A stretch of 64,000 bases of DNA from Pseudomonas sp. B21-023 (GCF_024749165.1 NZ_CP087190.1:1758001-1822000); one strand, 5' to 3'. Shown: positions 10,616-19,635, counted from the stretch's first letter. The notes: a model not told the origin generated them from the sequence alone. Numbers and translations: made by a program.

Positions 10616-10747
10616 GCGGCAAGCTATAAGCTTCAAGCTGCAAGAGGGGACCGTAAGGTCCCCTTTGTCTTTCTCCGGGTCGAATACGGTAGTGAGGGAG
10701 ACGAGAGCTTTTTCTTGTCGCTTGCAGCTTCAAGCTTGCAGCTGTTT
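10616..10747. repeat. Imperfect inverted repeat of the cttgcagctt family flanking the terminator
   Basis: The motif aagcttcaagctgcaag (10627-10643) recurs inverted as cttgcagcttcaagcttgc (10720-10738), with the terminator and about 50 bp of unremarkable sequence between. Repeats of this cttgcagctt type are common between Pseudomonas genes. The rest of 10673-10780 shows nothing else I can name. Confidence 0.6.
10645..10672 (+). terminator. Rho-independent terminator after the purF-metZ-SDR run
   Basis: Stem AGGGGACC (10645-10652), GTAA loop, GGTCCCCT (10657-10664), then a T-rich tail (tttgtcttt). It lies 30 bp past the SDR stop. Confidence 0.85.
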
Positions 10748-10780
10748 TTGCCCTTTTTGAAAAAAACTTCAATGGGGGTA

Positions 10781-10809
10781 TTGACTTAGCATCGGTACCT
10801 GCGTAAATT
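10781..10809 (+). promoter_or_regulatory. Sigma-70-type promoter of the tRNA cluster
   Basis: TTGACT (10781-10786), a 17-bp spacer and TAAATT (10804-10809) form a near-consensus promoter. It lies about 40 bp upstream of the first tRNA, the right place for a stable-RNA promoter. Confidence 0.7.
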
Positions 10810-10850
10810 TCGCGGCCTCAGCGAAGCAAACGCAACAAGCAACATCGCGG

Positions 10851-10926
10851 GGGTGATTAGCTCAGCCGGGAGAGCATCTGCCTTACAAGCAGAGGGTCGG
10901 CGGTTCGATCCCGTCATCACCCACCA
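10851..10926 (+). tRNA. tRNA-Val (anticodon TAC)
   Basis: A 76-nt cloverleaf with acceptor stem gggtgat/atcaccc, D arm gctcagccgggagagc, anticodon loop cttacaa (TAC), T loop ttcgatc and encoded CCA (10924-10926). It heads a four-tRNA cluster. Confidence 0.97.
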
Positions 10927-11007
10927 CTTCCTGAGGAGGTTTCTGGTCCAAGGTGCTTTGCAAGAAGCACTCTGGCAGAGAGAAACAGGACGCAAGTCCA
11001 ACACTGC

Positions 11008-11084
11008 GCGGCGGTAGTTCAGTCGGTTAGAATACCGGCCTGTCACGCCGGGGGTCGCGGGTTCGAGTCCCGTCCGCCGCGCCA
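11008..11084 (+). tRNA. tRNA-Asp (anticodon GTC), copy 1
   Basis: A 77-nt cloverleaf with acceptor gcggcgg/ccgccgc, anticodon arm ccggcctgtcacgccgg (GTC), T loop ttcgagt and encoded CCA. It differs from copies 2 and 3 by one compensated base pair in the acceptor stem (gcggcgg instead of gcagcgg). Confidence 0.97.
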
Positions 11085-11167
11085 TTTTATCCCAGATGGG
11101 TGCTTGCACCGGTCTGAGGCCGCAAGGCCAGGTCCCAGTTTCAATCAGGCGCAAGCCTGAACGATAC

Positions 11168-11244
11168 GCAGCGGTAGTTCAGTCGGTTAGAATACCGGCC
11201 TGTCACGCCGGGGGTCGCGGGTTCGAGTCCCGTCCGCTGCGCCA
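11168..11244 (+). tRNA. tRNA-Asp (anticodon GTC), copy 2
   Basis: Same body as copy 1, with acceptor gcagcgg/ccgctgc and encoded CCA. The preceding spacer ends in cctgaacgatac, as it does before copy 3, which points to a tandem duplication that included the leader. Confidence 0.97.
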
Positions 11245-11283
11245 TCTTTCGCCGAGAGCCCCATGAACGCTCAAAGCAAGCAG

Positions 11284-11310
11284 AAAAGGCGATGATAGGT
11301 CGCCTTTTTT
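11284..11310 (+). terminator. Hairpin with T tract between tRNA-Asp copies 2 and 3
   Basis: AAAAGGCGA/TCGCCTTTT stem followed by T residues (11284-11310). It looks like an intrinsic terminator carried along with the duplicated tRNA unit. Confidence 0.75.
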
Positions 11311-11383
11311 GTTCCTGGCTTTCGCGCTGTAGCGCTTGAAAGCTCAGATCCCAGTTTCAATCGGGTGCAAACCTGAACGATAC

Positions 11384-11460
11384 GCAGCGGTAGTTCAGTC
11401 GGTTAGAATACCGGCCTGTCACGCCGGGGGTCGCGGGTTCGAGTCCCGTCCGCTGCGCCA
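11384..11460 (+). tRNA. tRNA-Asp (anticodon GTC), copy 3
   Basis: Identical in sequence to copy 2 over the tRNA body, with encoded CCA at 11458-11460. It closes the cluster and is followed by a terminator. Confidence 0.97.
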
Positions 11461-11499
11461 TCTTCGCCTCGAGGCCCTTTGAACACCTCGAAGCAACGG

Positions 11500-11525
11500 A
11501 AAAGCGACCTTAGGGTCGCTTTTTT
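11500..11525 (+). terminator. Terminator of the tRNA cluster
   Basis: Stem AAAAGCGACC (11500-11509) and GGTCGCTTTT (11514-11523) with a run of T residues to 11525, 40 bp after the last tRNA. The remaining sequence up to 11657 is the leader of the lipoprotein gene. Confidence 0.88.
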
Positions 11526-11657
11526 CGTTTCAGCAGCTTGCCCGGCCATGGGCAAGGATTTCCAATAATGCTGACAGACTCTTCACCGATCAAAGGTTTC
11601 AGCCGCTGATCGATGTGATGCACAATACGCCCCATTCGTTTCTTCCCGGAATTGGCA

Positions 11658-12545
11658 ATGTCTAGATCAACCGTCTATGGCGCGCTCGGGCTGGCCCTCG
11701 TGCTGGCGGGCGTGTCCGGCTGTTCCTCGAAAAAGGCCGCCGTCTACGAGCACGAGAACTTCGATGACTCGGGCACCTTTTCCCGCACCTTCGCCAGCAG
11801 CGAGGCCGGCTCCTGCGAGGCGGCGCGGCGTGCGCTGCTCAGCCAGGGCTACATCATCACCAGCAGCGATGCCAACCAGGTCGCCGGCAACAAGAGCTTC
11901 CAGCAGAACGCCGAGAATCACCTGCAGATCAGCTTCAACATCACCTGCGTGCCGGACATGAGCGACAAGCAGCGCTCGACCATGTTCGCCAACGCCCTGC
12001 AGGATCGCTACGCCCTGAAGAAGTCCAACACTTCCGCCAGCCTTGGCGTTGGCGTGCTGGGTTCGGTGTCGATGCCGATCGGCTCCACCGACGACTCCAT
12101 GGTCAAGGTGGCCAGCGAGACGGTCACCGCCGCGCAGTTCTACGATCGTTACTTCGCCCTGGTGGAAAGCTACCTGCCGAAACCGAAGAAGCCGGAGAAG
12201 TCCGAACCCGCCGCCGAGCCGAAGGTGGAGAAACCTGCCGCCGACCTGGGCCTGCCGGAGCCTGCGCCCGCTGCCCTGGCGCCCGTACCGCAGCCCGTCA
12301 CCCCGGTAGCCGAAAGCGTGGCAGAGACACCGGCCCCGGTATCGACACCGGTTGCTGCCCCCCCTGCCGCAGCGCCTGCGCCCGTTGCCACTCCAGCGCC
12401 TCCCGTGCCGTCCAGCGAGGCCCCGGCCGCGCCGGTGGTGGATGACAGCAAGGGTTCGCAACCCATCGCGCCGCCTGTCGAGCCAGCGCCGATCCAGGTT
12501 CAGCAGGAAGCTCCGGCGGCAGAGCAGGCGCCGGCGCCACTCTGA
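11658..12545 (+). CDS. DUF2242 domain lipoprotein
   Basis: A 295-residue predicted lipoprotein. The N-terminal signal ends in a lipobox-like LAGVSGC at about residue 20, and the following Ser suggests outer-membrane retention. Residues 30-180 match DUF2242 as I know it (YEHENFDDSGTFSRTF, RRALLSQGYIITSSDANQV). The rest is a low-complexity Pro/Ala/Glu/Val-rich tail of about 110 residues, such as tethers a domain to the membrane. The function of the family is unknown. I chose ATG 11658 over the in-frame TTG at 11652. It is monocistronic by its setting. Confidence 0.85.
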   Translation: MSRSTVYGALGLALVLAGVSGCSSKKAAVYEHENFDDSGTFSRTFASSEAGSCEAARRALLSQGYIITSSDANQVAGNKSFQQNAENHLQISFNITCVPDMSDKQRSTMFANALQDRYALKKSNTSASLGVGVLGSVSMPIGSTDDSMVKVASETVTAAQFYDRYFALVESYLPKPKKPEKSEPAAEPKVEKPAADLGLPEPAPAALAPVPQPVTPVAESVAETPAPVSTPVAAPPAAAPAPVATPAPPVPSSEAPAAPVVDDSKGSQPIAPPVEPAPIQVQQEAPAAEQAPAPL

Positions 12546-12592
12546 CTCGTCGATAACTTCCTGGGTGCCTGCTACGTTTATCGTTCATAGGG

Positions 12593-12610
12593 CTGTAATC
12601 ATTCTGTCAT
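12593..12610 (+). promoter_or_regulatory. Putative PhoB binding site (Pho box)
   Basis: CTGTAAT (12593-12599), a 4-bp spacer and CTGTCAT (12604-12610) reproduce the 7-4-7 direct-repeat layout of a Pho box with one mismatch; a weaker third repeat, CTGGCTT, follows at the same 11-bp period (12615). A possible -10 (TAGGTT, 12621) lies 10 bp after the second half-site. The downstream gene is the 28-codon ORF at 12666. Inference from motif only. Confidence 0.5.
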
Positions 12611-12665
12611 TACGCTGGCTTAGGTTGGCGCAATGACAGAAGAACGACGAATGAGGGGCGTGAAG

Positions 12666-12752
12666 ATGGACGATTACCAGGAAGAACTGCTCGAGTTCCA
12701 GGCCTATGAGCTGGACCTGCCGGAGCCGGCCGACGACGCCACCGAGCTCTAA
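12666..12752 (+). CDS. Small acidic protein of 28 residues, unknown function
   Basis: ATG 12666 follows GAGGGG (12652-12657) at good spacing and opens a 28-codon frame (MDDYQEELLEFQAYELDL...) ending TAA 12752. Eleven of 28 residues are Asp or Glu and there is no membrane segment or signal. An earlier in-frame ATG at 12651 would make the Shine-Dalgarno part of the gene, so I prefer 12666. A Pho-box-like site lies upstream. The stop codon overlaps by two bases that of the convergent AraC gene (12749-12751). I do not recognise a family. The clean ribosome site and codon use support it being real. Confidence 0.6.
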   Translation: MDDYQEELLEFQAYELDLPEPADDATEL

Positions 12753-13789
12753 CCGACTTGCCGCTGATGGCGGCGAAACTCCCCCGGGGTCAGCCCCGTC
12801 CAGCGCTTGAACGCGCGCTGGAACGCCTCTGCCGAGGCGAATCCCAGCAGATAGGCGATCTCGCCGAAGGCCAGTTCCGTATCGCGAATATAGGTCTCGG
12901 CCAGGTCACGCCGTGTGTCGTTGAGCAGGTTGCGAAAGCGCGTGCCTTCCTCGGCCAGCTTGCGGCGCAACGTCCAGGTTGGCAGCTGCAGGTGCCGCGC
13001 CACTTCCTCCAGGTCCGGTTCGTGCCCGCCATTGAGCAGTGGGCCCAGCAGATGGGTGATGCGCTCGCCCAGGCTGCGCACACGGGTGCGCTGGGCCAGT
13101 TCCGTTTCGCACAGCTGCAGCAAGTGCTGCCAGGTACTGGGGCAGTGCTGCAGGTTCGGCAGGTCCAGGGTGGCCCGGCTCAGGCGCAGTTGGTTGGCGG
13201 TGCCACCGAAATGCACGGTGCCCGTACACAGGCCTTGGTATTGCGCGGCGTAGGCGGGAGTGTCGAATTCGATCTCAAGACGTTCGGCTTGCACCGGCCT
13301 GGCGGTGAGGGCGCCGAGCTGCGCCAGCCAGCCCGCGAGCATCGAGTCGACCACGAAGTGGTTGTAGCTGTTGTAGGGGCTGATGGAATAGAACCTCAAC
13401 CAAGCGCCCTGGGTGTCTTCGTGGAAACTCGAACGGCCCCGGTAGTTGGCGGCATACAACGGTTCGAAGCGCAGCAGGGTGCGGGCGGCTTCGCCGAGGG
13501 TGGGTGCCTGCGCGGCAGTCACCCCGGCCAGCCCTGCCTGGGCCAGGCGGCTCAGGCGCCCCATGTGCAGGCCCAGGGCCGGTTCGGCGGACAAGGCGAT
13601 CGCCGCATGGCCCAGGTGCATGTAGCGCGGAATCGATAGGCGCGCGCCTGGCTCGGCCAGGCGCCTGGCGTCGAGGCCGTAGCGCAGCAGCAGCGGCTGC
13701 GGGTCGTGGCCGAGCATGGCCAGTGCTTCGGCCAGGGGCTGGACGAAACCTACTGACAGATCACCCAGGCGCACGCGGGGGCGGGGCAT
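12749..13789 (-). CDS. AraC family transcriptional regulator (OruR/ArgR-like architecture)
   Basis: A 346-residue regulator. The N-terminal two thirds resemble the Arabinose_bd/DUF4123-like sensor of the OruR/VirF-type AraC group (VGFVQPLAEALAMLGHDP, LGLHMGRL). The C-terminal AraC DNA-binding domain has two helix-turn-helix motifs (LEEVARHLQLPTWTLRRKL and FGEIAYLLGFASAEAFQRAF) and the closing GLTPGEFR. I start it at ATG 13789 (MPRPRVRLGDL); the open frame to 13906 lies inside the upstream gene. It begins 4 bp after the nitrilase-like gene stops, so the two are probably one transcript. The effector is unknown. Confidence 0.9.
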   Translation of the reverse strand: MPRPRVRLGDLSVGFVQPLAEALAMLGHDPQPLLLRYGLDARRLAEPGARLSIPRYMHLGHAAIALSAEPALGLHMGRLSRLAQAGLAGVTAAQAPTLGEAARTLLRFEPLYAANYRGRSSFHEDTQGAWLRFYSISPYNSYNHFVVDSMLAGWLAQLGALTARPVQAERLEIEFDTPAYAAQYQGLCTGTVHFGGTANQLRLSRATLDLPNLQHCPSTWQHLLQLCETELAQRTRVRSLGERITHLLGPLLNGGHEPDLEEVARHLQLPTWTLRRKLAEEGTRFRNLLNDTRRDLAETYIRDTELAFGEIAYLLGFASAEAFQRAFKRWTGLTPGEFRRHQRQVG

Positions 13790-13793
13790 GGCG

Positions 13794-14912
13794 TCACAGC
13801 CACAGGTTGAGCAGGCGCGCACCGTGGCTGTCGTTGCCGACCCACAGTGTGCCGCTTTGGCTGGCAAAGCCCTGGCCGTCGCTACCCAGCTCCCAGAACT
13901 GGCCACGCATGAACACGCTCATGCTCGGGGTGCTGTCATTGGCGGCCAGCGGTAGTTGCTGCCAGGCGCGTTGCTCACTGACCTCGCCGCGTCGCAGCGG
14001 CAGGTCGGCGGCCTGCGCCTGGTGGCGATTGCCACGCCAGGGCGCCTGCCAGCTGTGCTTGCCGCTCAGGAAAACCGGGTTGGCGATCACTTGCACCGAT
14101 TGCGCGGCCAGTTGCTGATGGTTGGCCGGGTACCAGCTGTCGCTGCCGATCAGCACGCCCAGACGCCCGGCGGGGGTCTCCAGCACTTGCAGGGGGTGTT
14201 GCTGGCCACCTTGGATGTAGCGCCGGCTTTCGCTGTCGGGGTACTGCTGGTGCTGAGGCTGGCCGAGCACCGAACCGTCGCTGGCGAACACCAGGCTGCT
14301 GTTGTAAAGCGGGCCGTTGCCGGTGCGCAGCACGCCGTTCTCGACGTAGGGCGCGGGCAGGACGATGGAGCCGGCCACCAGGGTGACGCCGAACTCGCGG
14401 GCCAGGTTGCCGAACAGCTGCTGGTAGTCGGCAGCCATCTGCGCGGCCTTCATGCGCAGGTGGGCGTCCGAGCGGCGGTCGTCGCCGCTGGCGGCGAGCA
14501 TCGCCAGGCCGTAGCGCAGCGGGTTGCTCAACTCCAGCCACTGCCAGGCCTCGCTGCGCTGGGTCACCTGGTACAGCTCGCGCTTTTCGCCACGAGCCCA
14601 CAGCCAGGTGCCGATATGCTCGGGCAGTACCACCACGGTGCGCGGGTTGACCAGCCCTTGGGCACGGGCCTGCTCCAGGTAGGCCGAGAGCTTGCGGTGC
14701 AGGCGCGTCAGGTTCTGGTAGTCGCCCGGATACAACAGCGGCTCGACCCCCAGCAGGTTGCCGTGCTCGCCTGGCACGCCCTGGTTGAGGGCCAGCTCGA
14801 TGCGCAGGTCGGACAGGTAATGGCCTTCTGGACGCTGCAGGGTCCAGAAGCCGTAGCCACAGAGGGCGGCGAGGGTGACCAGCGCCAGGGCGCCGGCTAG
14901 CAGTTTGCGCAT
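13794..14912 (-). CDS. Membrane-anchored nitrilase-superfamily-like protein lacking the catalytic Cys
   Basis: A 372-residue protein with one N-terminal membrane helix (LLAGALALVTLAALCGYGFW) and a domain of carbon-nitrogen hydrolase type. The first catalytic position is kept (VVVLPEHIG, Glu98). Where family members have the nucleophile in a VLICYD-like strand, this reads VLIGSDSWYP (Gly256-Ser257), so the Cys is gone. The region that should carry the Lys (VLGQPQHQQYPD) has no Lys either. It may be a non-catalytic relative or use another chemistry. I chose ATG 14912 (MRKLLAGALALV) rather than 14996. It precedes the AraC gene by 4 bp and is divergent from fadH. Confidence 0.75.
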   Translation of the reverse strand: MRKLLAGALALVTLAALCGYGFWTLQRPEGHYLSDLRIELALNQGVPGEHGNLLGVEPLLYPGDYQNLTRLHRKLSAYLEQARAQGLVNPRTVVVLPEHIGTWLWARGEKRELYQVTQRSEAWQWLELSNPLRYGLAMLAASGDDRRSDAHLRMKAAQMAADYQQLFGNLAREFGVTLVAGSIVLPAPYVENGVLRTGNGPLYNSSLVFASDGSVLGQPQHQQYPDSESRRYIQGGQQHPLQVLETPAGRLGVLIGSDSWYPANHQQLAAQSVQVIANPVFLSGKHSWQAPWRGNRHQAQAADLPLRRGEVSEQRAWQQLPLAANDSTPSMSVFMRGQFWELGSDGQGFASQSGTLWVGNDSHGARLLNLWL

Positions 14913-15006
14913 GGAACGGTCCAGCGTTGTGCGGTAGAGGTGCCTTAGGGTAGACCTGCTGTGCAGCAGGATCAATAAGTTGTCAGTTTCGATCATTGAG
15001 CGTGTT

Positions 15007-15020
15007 CAAACGCCTGTTTA
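15007..15020. promoter_or_regulatory. Putative PsrA operator upstream of fadH
   Basis: CAAAC-GCCT-GTTTA matches the PsrA consensus (G/C)AAAC-N2-4-GTTT(G/C) except for the last base. PsrA is the fatty-acid-responsive TetR regulator of beta-oxidation genes in Pseudomonas. The site lies about 97 bp before the fadH start. Motif inference. Confidence 0.5.
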
Positions 15021-15092
15021 ATGTCGGCCTCAGACAACCGACGGGCCCCGCGAGCTGGTGTAGCCAGCGGCAGAGGCGCCCGCATTCCGTGA

Positions 15093-17153
<2,061 letters not shown>

Positions 17154-17171
17154 TTGTTTGAACAGGTGATG

Positions 17172-17223
17172 AGCCAACTTTCACAGGTGAGGTGGTGATA
17201 CACCTTTCCTTTGGGAGTTGGCT
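17172..17223. repeat. Inverted repeat after fadH
   Basis: AGCCAACT (17172-17179) and AGTTGGCT (17216-17223) form an 8-bp stem around an aggtg-rich loop, 18 bp after the fadH stop. It could be a weak transcript-end structure; no T tract follows. Confidence 0.5.
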
Positions 17224-17283
17224 TGTCAGCGAGTAGTTGTAACTGAAGAAGCACTGCGAGTAGTCTTCATATACTCCATGTAT

Positions 17284-17367
17284 CTTGCTCTTGCTCTTGC
17301 TCTTGCTCTTGCTCTTGCTCTTGCTCTTGCTCTTGCTCTTGCTCTTGCTCTTGCTCTTGCTCTTGCT
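17284..17367. repeat. Tandem hexamer array CTTGCT x14
   Basis: Fourteen perfect, uninterrupted CTTGCT units, degrading into ctgcttttgcttctaag at the junction with the left structured unit. Copy 2 has a different array (CCCGAT x6) at this edge, with a similar junction. Confidence 0.95.
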
Positions 17368-17390
17368 CTGCTTTTGCTTCTAAGTGCGCG

Positions 17391-17662
17391 ATAGTTCAGG
17401 CGACACAAATTGCGACTTCAGGAGGCCGAACGGAGGGCTTGCGCAGGGAGGTGACGGGCATGGATGCCCGTCAAGCGCCGATCAGGCCATGGATGGCCCG
17501 TCGGCGCGTCCTCCCGGAGCGAGCCCGGAGTGAGGGGACCCCGGAGCGAAGCGTAGGGGCCGTATGAACGGAGCCGAACGGTTTTGCCTCCTTTTCCCAA
17601 GAGAAAAGGAGGTCGCCGTAAAGGCGAAAAGGTGAGTGTGCGTCGACATGGCGAATGAATGC
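17391..17662 (+). repeat. Left structured unit of element copy 1
   Basis: The unit contains an invariant hairpin at 17453-17472, mini-hairpin B at 17475-17507 (GCGCCGA/TCGGCGC outside, GGCCAT/ATGGCC inside), a conserved core, mini-hairpin C at 17587-17612 (10-bp stem, six-base loop), a small gccgtaaaggc hairpin, and the gtgcgtcgacat end. Bases 17391-17562 are identical to 47400-47571. Confidence 0.9.
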
Positions 17663-17691
17663 GCATATAACTTTTAAAACACACGCTGTGT

Positions 17692-17715
17692 AAGTCAAAG
17701 TCAAAGTCAAAATCA
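17692..17715. repeat. Central hexamer array AAGTCA, short version
   Basis: Three perfect AAGTCA units and one variant (AAATCA). The same position in copy 2 has ten perfect units, so the array length is polymorphic between copies. Confidence 0.9.
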
Positions 17716-17742
17716 ATCGGCATCGGTTTTGATAGATATAAG

Positions 17743-18047
17743 TTCATTCATTTGCGATGTCGACGCACAGTCACCTTTCCGCCCTTACGGCGGCTTACTT
17801 TGGTCGTAACTCGCCGTCCGCGGCCAAAGTAAGCAAAGCCGTGGCGCTCCATTCATCCGGCCCTCCGCTTCGCTCCGGGTCCCCTCACTCCGGCCTTGCT
17901 CCCGGGAGGACCGCGCTGAACGCCCCATCCTGGGGCGCAGCGCTTGACGGGCATCCATGCCCGTCACCTCCCTCCGCAAGACCTGCGTTCGGCCTCCTGA
18001 AGTCGCGAAGTTACGGGCGGCGCCTGGGCTGACGCAGCTGTCGCTAG
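17743..18047 (-). repeat. Right structured unit of element copy 1 (inverse orientation)
   Basis: Inverse copy of the unit seen at 17391-17662. It contains mini-hairpin C (17794-17803 with 17824-17833, 20-base loop), mini-hairpin B (17913-17943, GCGCTG/CAGCGC with CGCCCC/GGGGCG) and the invariant hairpin at 17946-17965. Bases 17755-18026 match 47801-48072 with a single difference, at 17881. Confidence 0.9.
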
Positions 18048-18071
18048 CGGGGTATGGCGCTAGACTCCTGA

Positions 18072-18165
<94 letters not shown>

Positions 18166-18205
18166 GCAGCACATTTGTATCTGGGCAATCAGATAAACTG
18201 CCTCC

Positions 18206-19099
18206 ATGTCTGATTTTTCTCTCCCCCAAGCCCCCCTGCAACGCCTCGACCTATCTTGGTTACGCCACGCGGGAATCGAAGCTGCGGTCCTGCGCCTGGA
18301 CCTGATCGACCCGCTGATCAGCGGCAACAAATGGTTCAAGCTGCGTCATCACCTGCTCCAGGCTCGCAAGGCCGATGCACCGGGCCTGATCAGCCTGGGG
18401 GGTAACCATTCCAACCATCTTCATGCCCTGGCGGCGGCTGGCAAGCGCTTCGGCTTCGCCACTGTCGGGCTATTGCGTGGCCCCCCCCAGGACACACCGA
18501 CGGTGCGAGACCTGCGAGCCCTGGGCATGGAGCTGTTTTGGCTCGGTTTCGGCGGCTACCGCAGTCGCCATGAACCCGGTTTCTGGGAGCCCTGGCAGGC
18601 CCGCTACCCGGATTGGCACTGCATCCCTGAAGGCGGTGGCGGCCAAGCTGGCGCGCAGGGCTGCGGCTTGATCGTCGCGCAATGCCGGGCGCAGTTGGCA
18701 ACGCTCGGCTGGACGGACTACGACGCCTGGTGGCTGGCGGCAGGCACCGGCACGACCTTGGCCGGAATGGTGCTGGAGGAGGCGGGCAGACATGTGGTCC
18801 ATGGCGCCCTGGCCGTGCCCCTTGACCACGGTGTACCGGAAACCGTCGCAGCGCTGGCGGGCGTGCACGGCTACCAATTGCACGACGCCAGCCGTGGCGG
18901 CTTTGCCCGTATCGACGACGCACTGCTGGCGTTCATCGCCGACACCGAACGGCAAACCGGCATGCCGCTGGAGGCGCTCTACACCGGCAAGGCCCTGCTG
19001 GCCCTGCGCGACCGGGTCGAGGCCGGGCATTTCGCTCCCGGCACCCGCCTGGTATTCCTGCATACCGGAGGCCTGCAGGGACGACGCGGTTACTTGTAG
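18206..19099 (+). CDS. D-cysteine desulfhydrase / ACC deaminase family PLP enzyme
   Basis: A 297-residue fold-type-II PLP enzyme of the D-cysteine desulfhydrase/1-aminocyclopropane-1-carboxylate deaminase family. The PLP Lys lies in ISGNKWFKLRHHL, with the LGGNHSNHLHALA motif that contacts the cofactor and PEGGGGQAGAQG near the middle. Members release ammonia from D-cysteine or ACC; the substrate cannot be fixed from sequence, and residues alone do not prove true ACC deaminase. No clear Shine-Dalgarno precedes the ATG. The upstream region is dominated by the GGCAAC array. The 3' end overlaps the convergent cytochrome b561 gene by 10 bp. Confidence 0.85.
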   Translation: MSDFSLPQAPLQRLDLSWLRHAGIEAAVLRLDLIDPLISGNKWFKLRHHLLQARKADAPGLISLGGNHSNHLHALAAAGKRFGFATVGLLRGPPQDTPTVRDLRALGMELFWLGFGGYRSRHEPGFWEPWQARYPDWHCIPEGGGGQAGAQGCGLIVAQCRAQLATLGWTDYDAWWLAAGTGTTLAGMVLEEAGRHVVHGALAVPLDHGVPETVAALAGVHGYQLHDASRGGFARIDDALLAFIADTERQTGMPLEALYTGKALLALRDRVEAGHFAPGTRLVFLHTGGLQGRRGYL

Positions 19100-19635
19100 G
19101 GCAGCATGCGCAGCAGGGTGTTGTCACGCCGCACGTAGTGATGATAAAGCCCGGCCAGTGCGTGCAGGCCGATCAGCCAGTACCCCCAGCTGCCGATGCG
19201 TTCATGCCAGCCCTTGATGAACTTGCTCAGGTCCGGATCCGGGGCGACGATGGCCGGCAGATCCAGGCCATAGAACGGGATCGGCTTGTCGGCGGCGCTG
19301 AGGATTGCCCAGCCGGCCAGCGGCAGGCCGATCATCATCAGGTACAGCAGCAGGTGCACCAGGTGCGACAGGCCGGTCTGCCAGGCTGGTGGCTTGGGCA
19401 CGATCGGCGGCGTGGGGCGCGACAGGCGCAGGGCCAGGCGCAGCCAGACCAGCACGAACACCGTCAGCCCGAGCATGAAGTGCAGGTCTTTCATCAGGTC
19501 GCGTTCGGCGCTGCCCTTGGGGAACAGGCCGCGCAGCTCGATGCAGGCGTAGACGGCGGCCAGCAGCACCAGCATCAGCCAGTGCAGGGCGATCGACAGG
19601 CGCGCGTAGTGGGCCGCAGGAGTGGATGAAACCAT
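19090..19635 (-). CDS. Cytochrome b561 family protein
   Basis: A 181-residue four-helix membrane protein of the bacterial CybB type, a di-haem b cytochrome moving electrons from quinol in the inner membrane. His residues sit at the expected helix positions (SIALHWLMLVLLAA, MKDLHFMLGL, WHERIGSWGYW, GLHALAGLYHHYV). It starts at ATG 19635 and converges with the desulfhydrase, overlapping it by 10 bp. Partner proteins are not visible next to it. Confidence 0.92.
   Translation of the reverse strand: MVSSTPAAHYARLSIALHWLMLVLLAAVYACIELRGLFPKGSAERDLMKDLHFMLGLTVFVLVWLRLALRLSRPTPPIVPKPPAWQTGLSHLVHLLLYLMMIGLPLAGWAILSAADKPIPFYGLDLPAIVAPDPDLSKFIKGWHERIGSWGYWLIGLHALAGLYHHYVRRDNTLLRMLPYK

Noticed and set aside
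10851..11525. Integrative island at the tRNA cluster
   Set aside because: No integrase, no direct repeat of a tRNA 3' end downstream, and ordinary core genes on both sides.
12603..12640. TCTGTCATT/AATGACAGA inverted repeat as a terminator of the DUF2242 gene
   Set aside because: The stem is only 9 bp with a 20-base loop and no T tract; the direct-repeat reading as a Pho box explains it better.
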